Source of the DNA: Polycyclovorans sp.
GTDB lineage: Bacteria; Pseudomonadota; Gammaproteobacteria; Nevskiales; Nevskiaceae
Direction: 5' to 3'
Assembly: GCA_002706265.1 (NCBI GenBank)
Contig: PAKU01000033.1
Location: 1 to 64,000 of the forward strand
DNA length: 64,000 bases
The notes under the pieces are model-generated. The model searched no databases. It worked only from the letters and a program-made list of their open reading frames with translations, and was not told the origin of the DNA. Of this stretch, positions 18,797 to 28,264 are shown in pieces (within the stretch, counting starts at the first letter, position 1; each line of letters begins with the position of its first letter). The translations under genes and the position numbers were made by a program.

Positions 18797-19512
18797 ACGT
18801 CGGGAAACCGCAGGCGCTCGTCGCGCAGCAGTTCGGGCGCCTTTGCGGCAATGGCGCCCCAGAAGAGCAGCAGAATGAACCGTTCGGCCTCGCGCAGAAT
18901 CTGCGGCCGGCGCGTCTCATCTTCCAGATAGTCCATCGAGAAGAACACCATCTGGCGAACGATGACCTGGGCCAGCTCCAGCATCTCGGCCGGCGCCACA
19001 CCCGGCAGCCGCAACACGCCCATCAGGTCTTCGGTCATGTCTTTGGCGATGTCGTCAAGCAGGTCGCGCATGGCCTGACGCAGCACGGGACTGCTGCCGT
19101 GCATCTCGCGCACCCCCACGGTGTAGGCGGCGCGATGGTGGGTGACGAACTCCAGCACCAGGGCCACAGACTCGCGTGCGATGGCCTGGGCCTCCTGCAG
19201 GCCTTCGATCGGCCGACTGAAATCCACCACACGCAAGGCCGTGCCCGCCGCCTGCATGCGCCGCTCGCGCAGCCCCTTGCGCAGTTGGGTGCCCAGCGCG
19301 TCGATCATTGCCACGCCCAGCTCATCAAAATCGCGGAAGTGTCGGTAGAAGGTGTTGGGGTTGAGCCCCGCATGTCGGGCGACCTCGCGCAGCCCCAACG
19401 AGGCGAGGCTGCGGGTGGTGGCGGCAAGCTCCAACGCGGCATCCATCAAGCGTTGACGACCGCCCGGGCTGGGCCCTGTTGCGGCTGCGGAGTTGTTTTT
19501 ATTTTCAGTCAT
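18793..19512 (-). CDS. TetR-family regulator, FabR/DesT-like
   Basis: This 239-residue regulator has an N-terminal helix-turn-helix (about residues 20-65: RLMDAALELAATTRSLASLGLREVARHAGLNPNTFYRHFRDFDELGVAMI). The SLGLREVARHAG-TFYRHFRD pattern and the helical ligand domain resemble FabR and DesT, repressors of unsaturated fatty-acid genes. It is divergent from a PF10118 hydrolase, and the shared 126-bp spacer holds inverted repeats suited to a dimeric repressor, so control of itself and that gene is likely. The inducer is not known. Confidence 0.85.
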   Translation of the reverse strand: MTENKNNSAAATGPSPGGRQRLMDAALELAATTRSLASLGLREVARHAGLNPNTFYRHFRDFDELGVAMIDALGTQLRKGLRERRMQAAGTALRVVDFSRPIEGLQEAQAIARESVALVLEFVTHHRAAYTVGVREMHGSSPVLRQAMRDLLDDIAKDMTEDLMGVLRLPGVAPAEMLELAQVIVRQMVFFSMDYLEDETRRPQILREAERFILLLFWGAIAAKAPELLRDERLRFPDV

Positions 19513-19557
19513 ATCAGCGCTTTAAGATAATGACATCAACCAATGGCATCATTTCAG

Positions 19558-19587
19558 TTGACGAAGAAGTGAACAGGCGTCTACTCT
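19558..19587 (+). promoter_or_regulatory. Candidate sigma-70 promoter for the PF10118 gene
   Basis: TTGACG (19558-19563) and TACTCT (19582-19587) are spaced by 18 bp. The -10 element lies inside the inverted repeat at 19578-19598, so a repressor bound there would block transcription. The call is by eye from the hexamers and is weaker at the -10. Confidence 0.4.
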
Positions 19588-19611
19588 GCAGGTAGACGAT
19601 TGTATACCTGC
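19578..19611. promoter_or_regulatory. Two overlapping inverted repeats, candidate operator
   Basis: CGTCTAC (19578-19584) and GTAGACG (19592-19598) are perfect inverted arms around 7 nt. A second pair, GCAGGTA (19588-19594) and TACCTGC (19605-19611), shares bases with the first, so as RNA the two hairpins exclude each other. Position between tetR and the hydrolase suggests binding sites for the TetR dimer. Confidence 0.5.
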
Positions 19612-19638
19612 AAGCATCATCGGAACCAGGAGATGAAG

Positions 19639-20535
19639 ATGAGCCCTGAAAAGTCGAAGCCGGTTACCCGCAATGCCACGTCCAAGGGCGTGATGCCGGT
19701 TCGCCGCGACGTGAAGTTTCCCCTGCCGCCAGACCGGGTGCATGACTGGGCGGACGGCAACGTGCAGTTCACCCACCTGATGAACACCATGTCGCTGGTG
19801 ATTCCGGTCGGCGAGCGCTTTTTCATCGACACGCTGCGGCATTACCGCGACCGGGTGCAAGACCCCGAGCTCAAACGCGCGGTGACGGCCTTCATAGGCC
19901 AGGAAGCCATGCACGGTCGCGAGCACGATGAATACAACGCCCGCATCTTCGAGCGCCTGCCTGAGGCGGCTGCATTCGAGCGCAGCATCAAGGCGCTGCT
20001 CGACACCCTCAAGGCCAGAATGCCCGCCTCGACGCGCCTGTCGACGACCATCGCGCTGGAACACCTGACCGCAATCATGGCGGACGGATTTCTCAGCGAG
20101 CCGCATCTGCGAGACAAATCAGAGCCTGGCTACGCCGCCTTGTGGGCATGGCACGCGCTGGAAGAGACCGAGCACAAGGGGGTCGCCTACGACGTCTGGG
20201 AAGCCACCCAGGGCAAGGGCGCCCGCGCCTATGCCGAGCGCAGCCTGGGGTTGGTCATGGCCACCATGATCTTCTGGGGGCGGGTGGTGCCTGCGCATCT
20301 GCGCTTCGTGCGCAGCGAAGGCCGGCTGGGCGACCTGAAGGGCTGGCGCACGTTTTATCGCGTCGCCTTCGGCGAGATTGGCTTCCTGCGCAAGATGGCG
20401 CGCCCGTGGTTCGATTACTTTCGCCCCGGATTTCACCCCTGGGATCACGACAACCGGCATTTTCTGCACGGCATTGAAGACTGGGTGCAGCGCTACGAGC
20501 GCGAGCGCGGCGAGGCGCCGGCCCAGGCGGCCTGA
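19639..20535 (+). CDS. Metal-dependent hydrolase (PF10118 family)
   Basis: The 298-residue product matches the PF10118 family: VKFPLPPDRVHDWADGNVQFTHLMNTMSLVIPVGERFFID at the start, then FIGQEAMHGREHDEYN and WHALEETEHKGVAYDVW, which carry Glu and His residues in a ferritin-like EX2H-type arrangement expected to bind two metal ions. The substrate is not known; members are often near fatty-acid or lipid genes. ATG 19639 is chosen over 19633 because AGGAG at 19628-19632 gives 6-nt spacing. It is divergent from the TetR gene. Confidence 0.85.
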   Translation: MSPEKSKPVTRNATSKGVMPVRRDVKFPLPPDRVHDWADGNVQFTHLMNTMSLVIPVGERFFIDTLRHYRDRVQDPELKRAVTAFIGQEAMHGREHDEYNARIFERLPEAAAFERSIKALLDTLKARMPASTRLSTTIALEHLTAIMADGFLSEPHLRDKSEPGYAALWAWHALEETEHKGVAYDVWEATQGKGARAYAERSLGLVMATMIFWGRVVPAHLRFVRSEGRLGDLKGWRTFYRVAFGEIGFLRKMARPWFDYFRPGFHPWDHDNRHFLHGIEDWVQRYERERGEAPAQAA

Positions 20536-20560
20536 ACCGCGCCAGAAGAAGCACGATATA

Positions 20561-20586
20561 GCCCGGCCACCGTGCCGGGCTTTTTT
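20561..20586 (+). terminator. Rho-independent terminator after the PF10118 gene
   Basis: GCCCGGC (20561-20567) pairs with GCCGGGC (20574-20580) around a 6-nt loop and is followed by TTTTTT. It lies 25 nt after the stop codon. Confidence 0.9.
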
Positions 20587-20680
20587 GTGGCCTTCGCGCG
20601 GCCAGCGTCAGGGCCGTGCACCCGCCGCGCGCCGGGCTCGGCTATCGTTGCGGTTTCATGACTGAACGGAAACGCTGCGA

Positions 20681-22297
20681 GTGAACCTCGGCCGCCATCA
20701 GACGCTGTTGCTGAGACTGGCCCTGTGCATGGCCCTGTGCCTGCCCGGTGCCGCGTCGGCCGAACAGGTGCTGCGCCGCGGCAATGGTCCCGACGTGGAA
20801 TCGCTGGACCCGCACCGGGTGGAAGGCGTGGCCGCCGCAGACGTGATGCGTGACCTGTTTGAAGGGCTGGTGTCCACGGGGCTGGACGCCGAGCCCATCC
20901 CCGGCGTCGCCGAGCGCTGGGAGATCAGCGAAGACGGTCTGCACTATCGCTTCTTTCTGCGCCACGACGCGCGCTGGAGCAATGGCGATGCGGTGACGGC
21001 GATGGACTTCGTCGTGGCGCTGCGGCGCAGTGTCGATCCAGCCACCGGCTCGAACTACTCGAAAATTCTGTCGCCGATCCGCAATGCCGACGAGATCATC
21101 GAAGGCGAGAAGCCGCCTGAGACCCTGGCCGTCACCGCCGTCGATGCCCACACGCTCGACATCGAGCTGACCGGCCCCACGCCCTATCTGCTGGGGCAGC
21201 TGTCGCACACCTCGGCGTACCCGGTGCACCGGCCCAGCCTGGCGCAGTGGGGGGCGGATTTTGCACGCGAGGGGCGCTTGGTCAGCAACGGCGCCTACCA
21301 GCTCAAGCGCTGGGCGCTGCAGTCACATATCGAACTGGTGCGCAATCCGCATTATTGGAACAACGACAAAACGCGCATCGACCGCGTGATTTTCTACACC
21401 ATTGAAGACCTCAACGCCGAGTACCAACGCTACCGCGCCGGTGAGATCGACTGGACCACCGGCGTGCCCATCACGCAGCTGCCACAGATCAAGCAGCGCA
21501 TGCCCGATGACCTGCGCATGCACCCTTACATGGGCGTCTACTACTACGGCATGAACTTGAACCGCCCCCCGTTCAAGGACAACCCGAAGCTGCGGCTGGC
21601 GCTGAACATGGCCATCGATCGCCCGCTGATCGCCGAGCGCATTCTGGGTGACATTGATCAGGCCGCCGATGGCTGGATGCCGCCGGGCGTGCAGAATCAT
21701 CATTACGCCCGGTTCGCCTGGGCCGACTGGCCCCGCGAACAGCGTTTGGCGAAAGCCCGGCAACTGTATGCCGAGGCGGGCTATTCGGCAGCCCGCCCGG
21801 CCCGGGTGGAGATTCTGTACAACACCAGTGACGACCATAAAAAACTCGCCACCGTGGTCAGCGCCATGTGGAAACAATGGCTGGGGGTCGAGACGGTGCT
21901 GCGCAACCAGGAGTGGAAGGTTTACCTGCAATCACGACGGCTTCAGCAGGACACCGAGGTGTTTCGCGCCGGTTGGATCGGCGATTACAACGACCCCAAC
22001 ACCTTCATGGAGATTCTGCATTCGCAGCACGGAATGAATGACGTCGGCTACGACAGCGAGGTCTACGACCGCCTGCTGCACGAGGCCAGTCAGGAATCGA
22101 ACCTGGAGCGTCGTGCCTGGTTGATGCAGGCCGCCGAAGCTCAGTTGCTGGAAGATCTGCCGATCATCCCCCTCTATTTCTACAACTCCAAGCGGCTGGT
22201 GCGCCCCACGCTGAAGGGCTGGCGCGGCAACGTGATGGACCAGCACCGCTCGCAGACCATGTACTTCGACCCCACCACGACGGGGGGCGCGCCTTAA
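20681..22297 (+). CDS. oppA: Peptide ABC transporter substrate-binding protein (OppA-like)
   Basis: This 538-residue protein has a signal peptide (LLLRLALCMALCLPGAASA, cleavage near residue 27) and the SBP_bac_5 fold: the N-terminal signature ESLDPHRVEGVAAADVMRDLFEGLV, then RRSVDPATGSNYSKIL, LALNMAIDRPLI and the C-terminal IIPLYFYNSKRLVRPTLKGW. It binds oligopeptides in the periplasm for import. GTG 20681 is the start used; no better ATG precedes the signal peptide. It is first in an A-B-C-D operon and directly abuts oppB. Confidence 0.92.
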   Translation: MNLGRHQTLLLRLALCMALCLPGAASAEQVLRRGNGPDVESLDPHRVEGVAAADVMRDLFEGLVSTGLDAEPIPGVAERWEISEDGLHYRFFLRHDARWSNGDAVTAMDFVVALRRSVDPATGSNYSKILSPIRNADEIIEGEKPPETLAVTAVDAHTLDIELTGPTPYLLGQLSHTSAYPVHRPSLAQWGADFAREGRLVSNGAYQLKRWALQSHIELVRNPHYWNNDKTRIDRVIFYTIEDLNAEYQRYRAGEIDWTTGVPITQLPQIKQRMPDDLRMHPYMGVYYYGMNLNRPPFKDNPKLRLALNMAIDRPLIAERILGDIDQAADGWMPPGVQNHHYARFAWADWPREQRLAKARQLYAEAGYSAARPARVEILYNTSDDHKKLATVVSAMWKQWLGVETVLRNQEWKVYLQSRRLQQDTEVFRAGWIGDYNDPNTFMEILHSQHGMNDVGYDSEVYDRLLHEASQESNLERRAWLMQAAEAQLLEDLPIIPLYFYNSKRLVRPTLKGWRGNVMDQHRSQTMYFDPTTTGGAP

Positions 22298-23218
22298 ATG
22301 CTGCGCTTCGCATTGTCGCGGCTGTTGTCCGCCATCCCGACCCTGCTGGTATTGGTGGTGCTGGCGTTCTTCATGATGCGGGCCGCACCCGGCGGGCCGT
22401 TCGACACCGAACGCACCTTGCCGCCCGAGGTGCAGGCGCAATTGGAGGCGCAATACCGGCTCGACCTGCCCGTGCATGAGCAGCTGTGGCGGTACCTGGC
22501 CGACGCGGTGCGGGGTGACCTGGGGCCGTCGTTCCAGTACAGCCAGTTCAGCGTCAACGAGCTGATCGCCCAGAGCTTTCCCGTGTCGCTGCAGCTGGGA
22601 CTCAGCGCCATGCTGCTTGCGCTGGTGGTTGGCGTGGCCGCCGGCACCTGGGCCGCGCTGCGACAGAACCGGCTGGCAGACCACGCCATCATGACCCTGT
22701 CGATGACCGGCATTTCGGTGCCCAACTTCGTCATTGCGCCGCTGATGGTGCTGCTGTTCGCCCTGGTGCTGGGCTGGTTGCCGGCCGGCGGCTGGAACGA
22801 CGGCGCATGGCGCAACCGGGTCATGCCGGTCATCGCGCTGGCATTGCCGCAGATTGCCTACGTGGCGCGGCTGACGCGTGGCTCCATGATCGAGGTGCTG
22901 CGCCAGAACTTCATTCGCACCGCACGCGCCAAGGGGCTGTCGGGGCGAACCGTGGTGCTGCGCCACGCGCTGAAGCCGGCGCTGATGCCGGTGCTGTCAT
23001 ACCTTGGCCCGGCAGCGGCCGGCATCATCACCGGGTCGGTGGTCATCGAGCAGATCTTCGGCCTGCCGGGGCTGGGCCGTTACTTCGTGCAGGGCGCGCT
23101 CAATCGTGATTACACCCTGGTGATGGGCGTGGTGCTGTTCTACGGCGTGCTGATCATTGCCTTCAACTTCCTGGTCGACCTGCTCTACGGCGCCCTGGAC
23201 CCCCGGGTGCGCACATGA
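22298..23218 (+). CDS. oppB: Oligopeptide ABC transporter permease OppB
   Basis: The 306-residue permease starts MLRFALSRLLSAIPTLLVLVVLAFFMMRAAPGGPFD, the standard OppB/DppB start, and has six predicted membrane helices. The EAA loop that touches the ATPase is VLRQNFIRTARAKGLSGRTVVLRHALKPALMPVL. With OppC it forms the membrane channel. Its ATG follows the oppA stop at once, and its end overlaps oppC by 4 nt (ATGA). Confidence 0.95.
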   Translation: MLRFALSRLLSAIPTLLVLVVLAFFMMRAAPGGPFDTERTLPPEVQAQLEAQYRLDLPVHEQLWRYLADAVRGDLGPSFQYSQFSVNELIAQSFPVSLQLGLSAMLLALVVGVAAGTWAALRQNRLADHAIMTLSMTGISVPNFVIAPLMVLLFALVLGWLPAGGWNDGAWRNRVMPVIALALPQIAYVARLTRGSMIEVLRQNFIRTARAKGLSGRTVVLRHALKPALMPVLSYLGPAAAGIITGSVVIEQIFGLPGLGRYFVQGALNRDYTLVMGVVLFYGVLIIAFNFLVDLLYGALDPRVRT

Positions 23219-24096
23219 GCCGACGCGAAGTGCTTGAGGCTGCGGCGGGGCGCTCCCTCTGGCAGGACGCCGGGCACCGGCTGCTGCGCAATCGCGCCGC
23301 CATGCTCGCCGTTCTGCTGCTGGGCGTGATTGTCGTGATGGTGGTCGCCGGGCCGTGGTTCAGCCCGTTTGCCTACGACACCATCGACTTCGACGGGCAA
23401 TGGTCGGCGCCGCCCAGTTGGGCCTGGCCCAGCCCGTTCGGCACCGACAGCATTGGCCGTGACCTGTTTGCGCGCACCCTGCACGGCGGGCGCATCTCGC
23501 TGATGGTGGGCATCGTCGCCACCCTGGTGTCGCTGCTGATCGGCGTGACCTGGGGCGCGATTGCCGGCTATGCGGGGGGCAAGGTCGATGCGCTGATGAT
23601 GCGCATTGTCGACATCCTTTACGCCCTGCCCTTCATGTTTCTGGTGATTCTGCTGATGGTGCTGTTCGGGCGCCATCTGGTGCTGATCTTCGTTGCCATC
23701 GGCGCCATCAACTGGCTGGACATGGCGCGCATCGTCCGGGGTCAGGCGATGGCCTTGAAGCAGCGCGAGTTCGTCGAAGCCGCCGTGGTGGCGGGCACGC
23801 GCCCCGGCACCATCGTTCGCCGCCACATCGTGCCCAATCTGCTGGGTGTGGTAGTGGTGTACGTGACCCTGACCATTCCACAGGTGATTCTGGTGGAATC
23901 GTTTCTCAGCTTTCTGGGCCTGGGCGTGCAGGAGCCCGCCACCAGCTGGGGCGCACTGGTGAACGATGGCGCGCGTGAAATGGAATCGAGCCCCTGGGCG
24001 TTGGTGTTTCCCGCCGGTTTCCTCGCCGCGACGCTGTTCTGCTTCAACTTCATTGGAGACGGGCTGCGCGACGCGCTGGACCCGAAGGACCGATGA
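23215..24096 (+). CDS. oppC: Oligopeptide ABC transporter permease OppC
   Basis: A 293-residue permease: the N-terminal cytoplasmic part is followed by RNRAAMLAVLLLGVIVVMVVAGPWFSPF, the family signature WPSPFGTDSIGRDLFARTLHGGRISLMVG, and the EAA loop ALKQREFVEAAVVAGTRPGTIVRRHIVPNLLG. It should have six membrane helices, and it pairs with OppB. Both ends overlap neighbours by 4 nt, so the four opp genes are translated together. Confidence 0.95.
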   Translation: MSRREVLEAAAGRSLWQDAGHRLLRNRAAMLAVLLLGVIVVMVVAGPWFSPFAYDTIDFDGQWSAPPSWAWPSPFGTDSIGRDLFARTLHGGRISLMVGIVATLVSLLIGVTWGAIAGYAGGKVDALMMRIVDILYALPFMFLVILLMVLFGRHLVLIFVAIGAINWLDMARIVRGQAMALKQREFVEAAVVAGTRPGTIVRRHIVPNLLGVVVVYVTLTIPQVILVESFLSFLGLGVQEPATSWGALVNDGAREMESSPWALVFPAGFLAATLFCFNFIGDGLRDALDPKDR

Positions 24097-25058
24097 GCGT
24101 TCTGCTCGATGTGGACCACCTGAGCGTCCGCTTTCGCACCCGCGATGGCGACGTCGAGGCCGTCAATGACCTCAGCTTCACGCTGCACGCGGGCGAGACC
24201 CTGGGCATCGTTGGCGAGTCCGGCTCGGGCAAATCGCAGACGGCGATGGCGATCATGGGCCTGCTGGCCGACAACGCCAGAACCCGGGGGCGCATCGTGT
24301 TCGACGGGCAGGACCTGCTGACCCTGCCCGAACGCAAGCGCCGCAAGATTCGCGGCGCGCGTATCGGCATGGTCTTTCAGGACCCCATGACCTCGCTCAA
24401 CCCCTACCTGCGCATCGGCCTGCAGATGGCCGAAGTGCTGGAAACCCATCGCGACCTGCAGCGCGACGCCGCGCTGGCCGAGAGCCAGCGCATGCTCGAA
24501 GCGGTGCAGCTGGCCGACGCCAAGCAGAAACTGCGCGCCTATCCGCATGAACTGTCGGGCGGCCAGCGTCAACGCGTGATGGTGGCCATGACCCTGCTCA
24601 CCCAGCCGGCGCTGCTGTTGGCCGACGAGCCCACCACCGCACTGGACGTGACCGTGCAGGCCAACCTGCTGGCGTTGCTGGCCGATCTGCGACGCGACAT
24701 GGGCGTCGCCATTGTGCTCATCACCCACGACCTGGGCGTGGTCGCGCAGGTCTGTGACCGCACCCTGGTGCTCTATGGCGGCCAAAGCATGGAACTGGGC
24801 CCCACGGCGTCGGTGATCGGGCAGCCCATTCACCCTTACACCCAGGGCCTGTTGGCGGCGCGTCCACGCTGGGAGGGCGACCGCACCGCACCGCTGGCCG
24901 CGCTGCCGGGGCACCCGCCCGACCTTGCCGATTTGCCGCAAGGCTGCCCCTTCGCGGCGCGTTGCCCCGAGGCGCAGGCGCACTGCGTGCAGCGTCGCTC
25001 GTTGCTGCGCAACGTCGGCGATCGCGTCGTCGCCTGCCACCTGCGCGGGCAGGATTAG
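24093..25058 (+). CDS. oppD: Oligopeptide ABC transporter ATPase OppD (no OppF partner)
   Basis: This 321-residue ATPase has Walker A GESGSGKS (residues 41-48), the Q-loop in [10 protein letters not shown], the signature LSGGQRQRV, Walker B with [11 protein letters not shown], and the switch His in [10 protein letters not shown]. The C-terminal [14 protein letters not shown] is the cysteine motif that binds an Fe-S cluster in related Dpp/Opp ATPases. Opp systems normally have OppD and OppF; here no second ATPase follows, and the next gene is a copper ATPase on the other strand. Confidence 0.93.
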   Translation: MSVLLDVDHLSVRFRTRDGDVEAVNDLSFTLHAGETLGIVGESGSGKSQTAMAIMGLLADNARTRGRIVFDGQDLLTLPERKRRKIRGARIGMVFQDPMTSLNPYLRIGLQMAEVLETHRDLQRDAALAESQRMLEAVQLADAKQKLRAYPHELSGGQRQRVMVAMTLLTQPALLLADEPTTALDVTVQANLLALLADLRRDMGVAIVLITHDLGVVAQVCDRTLVLYGGQSMELGPTASVIGQPIHPYTQGLLAARPRWEGDRTAPLAALPGHPPDLADLPQGCPFAARCPEAQAHCVQRRSLLRNVGDRVVACHLRGQD

Positions 25059-25166
25059 GGCCGGTTCGCCAACGGCCTTGCGCGGGACGCCGACCGCTCC
25101 GCGACTACCTCCGGCCACATTGCGATGCTCAGTTGCCGACTGTGCGGCGACTCTCCGACGACCCTT

Positions 25167-27620
25167 TCACGCCTTCGCGCCGCGCAACCGGAGCGCGTTC
25201 GCCACCACTGACGCTGAACTCAGGCTCATGGCCAAGGCCGCGAGCATCGGCGAGAGCAGCACGCCGAGCCACGGGAAGAGGACACCGGCCGCGATTGGAA
25301 CCCCCAGGCCGTTATAGATCAGCGCGAAGCCGAGGTTCTGCTTCATGTTGCGCACCGTGGCTTGCGACAGTTCAATCGCGCGCGCAATCCCGATAAGGTC
25401 GCCTTTGACCAGCGTGACGTGCGCGCTGTTCATGGCGACGTCGGTGCCCGTGCCCATGGCGATGCCCACATCGGCACCGGCCAGCGCGGGCGCGTCGTTG
25501 ATGCCGTCCCCGGCCATGGCCACCCGACGGCCCTGCGCCTTGAAGTCGGCCACGAGCTTGGCCTTGCCCTCAGGCCGGATCTCGCCATACACCTCGTCGA
25601 TGCCCAGGCTTCGCGCCACGGCACGTGCGGTCGTCTCGCCATCACCGGTTGCCATGACCACCCGGATCCCGAGCGCGCGCAGTTTCTCGATGGCCTCGGG
25701 GGTCGACGCCTTGATGGGATCGGACACCGTCACCAATCCCGCGAGCTTCGAGTCGATGGCGAGGAACATGACGCTGCCGCCCTCGGCGCGCAGCTCTTCG
25801 GCGACCTTCACCAGGCCAGACACGTCGGCGCCGATCTCCTCCATCAGCGCGGTGTTGCCCAGATGCAGGCGCTGTCCTGCCACCGTACCGCGCACGCCGA
25901 TGCCGGTCACCGACTCGAAGGTCTCTACCGGCAGCAGCGGCAGGTTCTGCCGACGCGCCTGCGCCACGATGGCCTCCGCCAAGGGATGTTCGCTGCCCTG
26001 ATCCAGGCTGGCTGCCATTTGCAGCACCTGTTCGAGGGTATGCCCCCCGCTGGCCTGCACGCTGTGAAAGGCAGGCTTGCCCTGTGTGAGCGTGCCGGTC
26101 TTGTCGACGATCAGGGTGTCGATACGCCGCAGCATTTCGATCGCCGCGGCATCGCGGAACAGGATGCCGGAACTCGCGGCGCGGCCCGTGGCGACCATGA
26201 TCGACATCGGCGTCGCCAAGCCCAGCGCACACGGACAGGCAATGATCAGCACCGCGACCGCGTTGATGAAACCGTAGACCCACGATGGTTCTGGCCCGAA
26301 GAAACCCCAGGCCAGCAAGGTCGTGATGGCGATCCCGATCACGCCCAGCACGAACCAGAAGCTCACCGCATCGGCCATGCGCTGCATCGGTGCGCGGGAA
26401 CGCTGGGCCTGCGCCACCATGTGGACAATCTGCGACAGCAAGGTGCCGGCGCCCACCTTCTCGGCACGGATCACGAGGCTGCCGTTGCCGTTGAGCGTGG
26501 CGCCAATCACCGCGTCACCGGACTTGCGATGCACCGGCAGCGGCTCGCCAGTGAGCATCGACTCGTCGACATGGCTCTCGCCTTCAAGCACGACGCCATC
26601 GATCGGCACCTTCTCTCCCGGCCGCACGCGCAGCCGATCACCCACCTGCACCTGGTCGAGCGCAACGTCCGCCTCGGTCCCATCGTCGTTCAAGCGGCGA
26701 GCCGTCTTGGGTGAGAGACCCAGCAGGGAGCGAATCGCGGCCGAGGTCTGGGAGCGTGCCTTCAGCTCCAGCATCTGTCCCAGCAGGGTCAGCGACACGA
26801 TCACCGCCGCCGCTTCGAAGTACACCCCGATCCGGCCGTGTGCGGCGAAGCGGGTCGGGAACAGCCCCGGCGCGAGGGTTGCGATGACGCTGTAGAGATA
26901 GGCCGACGCCACGCTCAGCCCGATGAGCGTGAACATGTTCGGGCTGCGGTTTGCGATCGACTGCACGCCGCGTTCAAGGAAGGGCCAACCCGCCCACAGC
27001 ACGACCGGCGTTGCGAGTACCCACTCCACCCAGGACTGCGCCGTCATGCTCATGAGTCCGAGCCGGTGGCCCACCATCGCCAGCGCCATCACGATCACTG
27101 ACAGCGGCAGGGTCCACCAGAATCGGCGCGTGAAGTCGCGCAGCTCAGGGTTTTCGTCATCACCCTCCAGGCTGGGCATCTCCGGTTCCAGCGCCATGCC
27201 GCATTTCGGACAGTTTCCCGGATGGTCCTGACGGATCTCGGGATGCATCGGACAGGTGTATAGCGTGCCCGCAGGCGCCGGACCGCCTGCCTTGGGGGCC
27301 AGATACTTCGCCGGATCAGCCGCGAATTTCGTTTCGCAGCCCTGGCTGCAAAAGTAGTAGGTGTGCCCCGCGTGGTGATGCGACCGAGCTGTCGTCGGAT
27401 CGACGGTCATGCCGCAAACCGGGTCTTTCCCGGCCGACGCAGAGGATCGTCCCGTGTTGCCGTGCCCGTGATGATGGCCGTGTGAGTGATGTTCCGCGTC
27501 GTTGTGACTGTGTATTGAGGTTGTTGCAACGTCGGCCTTGGTCGAGCAGCAGGAAACGTCGGCAGTGGCCTTGGCGGGCGTCTTTGCAGACGCGGCATTT
27601 CCGTGACAGCAACGGCTCAT
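25167..27620 (-). CDS. copA: Copper-exporting P1B-type ATPase with YHS domain
   Basis: The 817-residue pump starts with a Cys- and His-rich tail (MSRCCHG..., [11 protein letters not shown] near 45-54), then a YHS domain (DPVCGM near 66-71 and CSQGC near 91-95) and a heavy-metal binding segment (CPMHPEI and CPKCGM, 123-142); there is no classic HMA domain. The core has TGEP (357-360), the ion site CPC (462-464), the phosphorylated Asp506 in DKTGT, and [13 protein letters not shown] 27620 is chosen: it overlaps the merR stop as ATGA and has AGGAG 8 nt upstream. It exports Cu(I) (or possibly silver) from the cytoplasm. Confidence 0.93.
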   Translation of the reverse strand: MSRCCHGNAASAKTPAKATADVSCCSTKADVATTSIHSHNDAEHHSHGHHHGHGNTGRSSASAGKDPVCGMTVDPTTARSHHHAGHTYYFCSQGCETKFAADPAKYLAPKAGGPAPAGTLYTCPMHPEIRQDHPGNCPKCGMALEPEMPSLEGDDENPELRDFTRRFWWTLPLSVIVMALAMVGHRLGLMSMTAQSWVEWVLATPVVLWAGWPFLERGVQSIANRSPNMFTLIGLSVASAYLYSVIATLAPGLFPTRFAAHGRIGVYFEAAAVIVSLTLLGQMLELKARSQTSAAIRSLLGLSPKTARRLNDDGTEADVALDQVQVGDRLRVRPGEKVPIDGVVLEGESHVDESMLTGEPLPVHRKSGDAVIGATLNGNGSLVIRAEKVGAGTLLSQIVHMVAQAQRSRAPMQRMADAVSFWFVLGVIGIAITTLLAWGFFGPEPSWVYGFINAVAVLIIACPCALGLATPMSIMVATGRAASSGILFRDAAAIEMLRRIDTLIVDKTGTLTQGKPAFHSVQASGGHTLEQVLQMAASLDQGSEHPLAEAIVAQARRQNLPLLPVETFESVTGIGVRGTVAGQRLHLGNTALMEEIGADVSGLVKVAEELRAEGGSVMFLAIDSKLAGLVTVSDPIKASTPEAIEKLRALGIRVVMATGDGETTARAVARSLGIDEVYGEIRPEGKAKLVADFKAQGRRVAMAGDGINDAPALAGADVGIAMGTGTDVAMNSAHVTLVKGDLIGIARAIELSQATVRNMKQNLGFALIYNGLGVPIAAGVLFPWLGVLLSPMLAALAMSLSSASVVANALRLRGAKA

Positions 27621-28027
27621 GGCGAGGGCTCCTGATTCAGCGCATGGACGATCGGGCATTTGGCGAGCGCGCCGTGTCCCGGACAGGCGGCCTCGAGCCG
27701 CTTGAGGTCTTTGCGGATCCGCTGGAGTTCACGAATCTTGTCTTCGACGACGCCGAGTTTGGCCCGCGCCGCGACCTTCATCCCCGCCATGTCGCGCTCT
27801 GCCTGCGCGGTCAACGTCAGGAGTTCGGTGATCTCACCGAGCGTGAAGCTCAGACCCTTGGCGCGGCGAATGAACCGCAACCGGCCGACCACATCCGGCG
27901 CGTAGGCTCGGTAGCCCGACGCGCGGCGGGCGGGCGGCGCAATCAGCCCCTGCCGCTCGTAGTACCGGATCGTGTCGATCGACACCTCGGTCAGGTTGGC
28001 GAGCTTGCCGATGCTCAGAGTGCCCAT
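27617..28027 (-). CDS. MerR-family copper-responsive regulator (CueR-like)
   Basis: A 136-residue MerR protein: the N-terminal winged helix ([26 protein letters not shown]) and wing ([32 protein letters not shown]), then a dimerisation helix and the metal loop [11 protein letters not shown] near residues 115-126. Two Cys separated by 8 residues resemble the CueR Cu(I) site (7 apart). It is co-transcribed ahead of the copper ATPase with a 4-nt overlap. A good SD (AGGAG, 6-nt spacing) precedes ATG 28027. Confidence 0.9.
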   Translation of the reverse strand: MGTLSIGKLANLTEVSIDTIRYYERQGLIAPPARRASGYRAYAPDVVGRLRFIRRAKGLSFTLGEITELLTLTAQAERDMAGMKVAARAKLGVVEDKIRELQRIRKDLKRLEAACPGHGALAKCPIVHALNQEPSP

Positions 28028-28062
28028 GTGCCGCTCCTAACGAGTCTGCGAAACGGGGAGCG

Positions 28063-28094
28063 ACTGTACCGCATGGACCCTGGTCCAGAGTCAA
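28063..28094 (-). promoter_or_regulatory. MerR-type promoter/operator for merR-copA
   Basis: Read on the - strand, TTGACT (28089-28094) and TACAGT (28063-28068) are 20 bp apart. This overlong spacer is the hallmark of MerR-activated promoters. Inside it lies the perfect dyad TGGACC-CT-GGTCCA (28074-28087), the expected regulator site. Expression should rise when the regulator binds Cu(I) and untwists the spacer. Confidence 0.75.
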
Positions 28095-28264
28095 GCGTGT
28101 TCTGAGGTTGAAATGGACCTTGTCGCTGTCCGTGGACCGAGGTCGATGCCTGGGCAGCCGGAAGCTACGCGCTGAATCTGCCTTTGCCGGCAAGGAGCAT
28201 CATGTCCACGTGGAAACCAGGGGGACACGTGCACACGATCGCGGAGGTGGGTCATCGTCGATGA

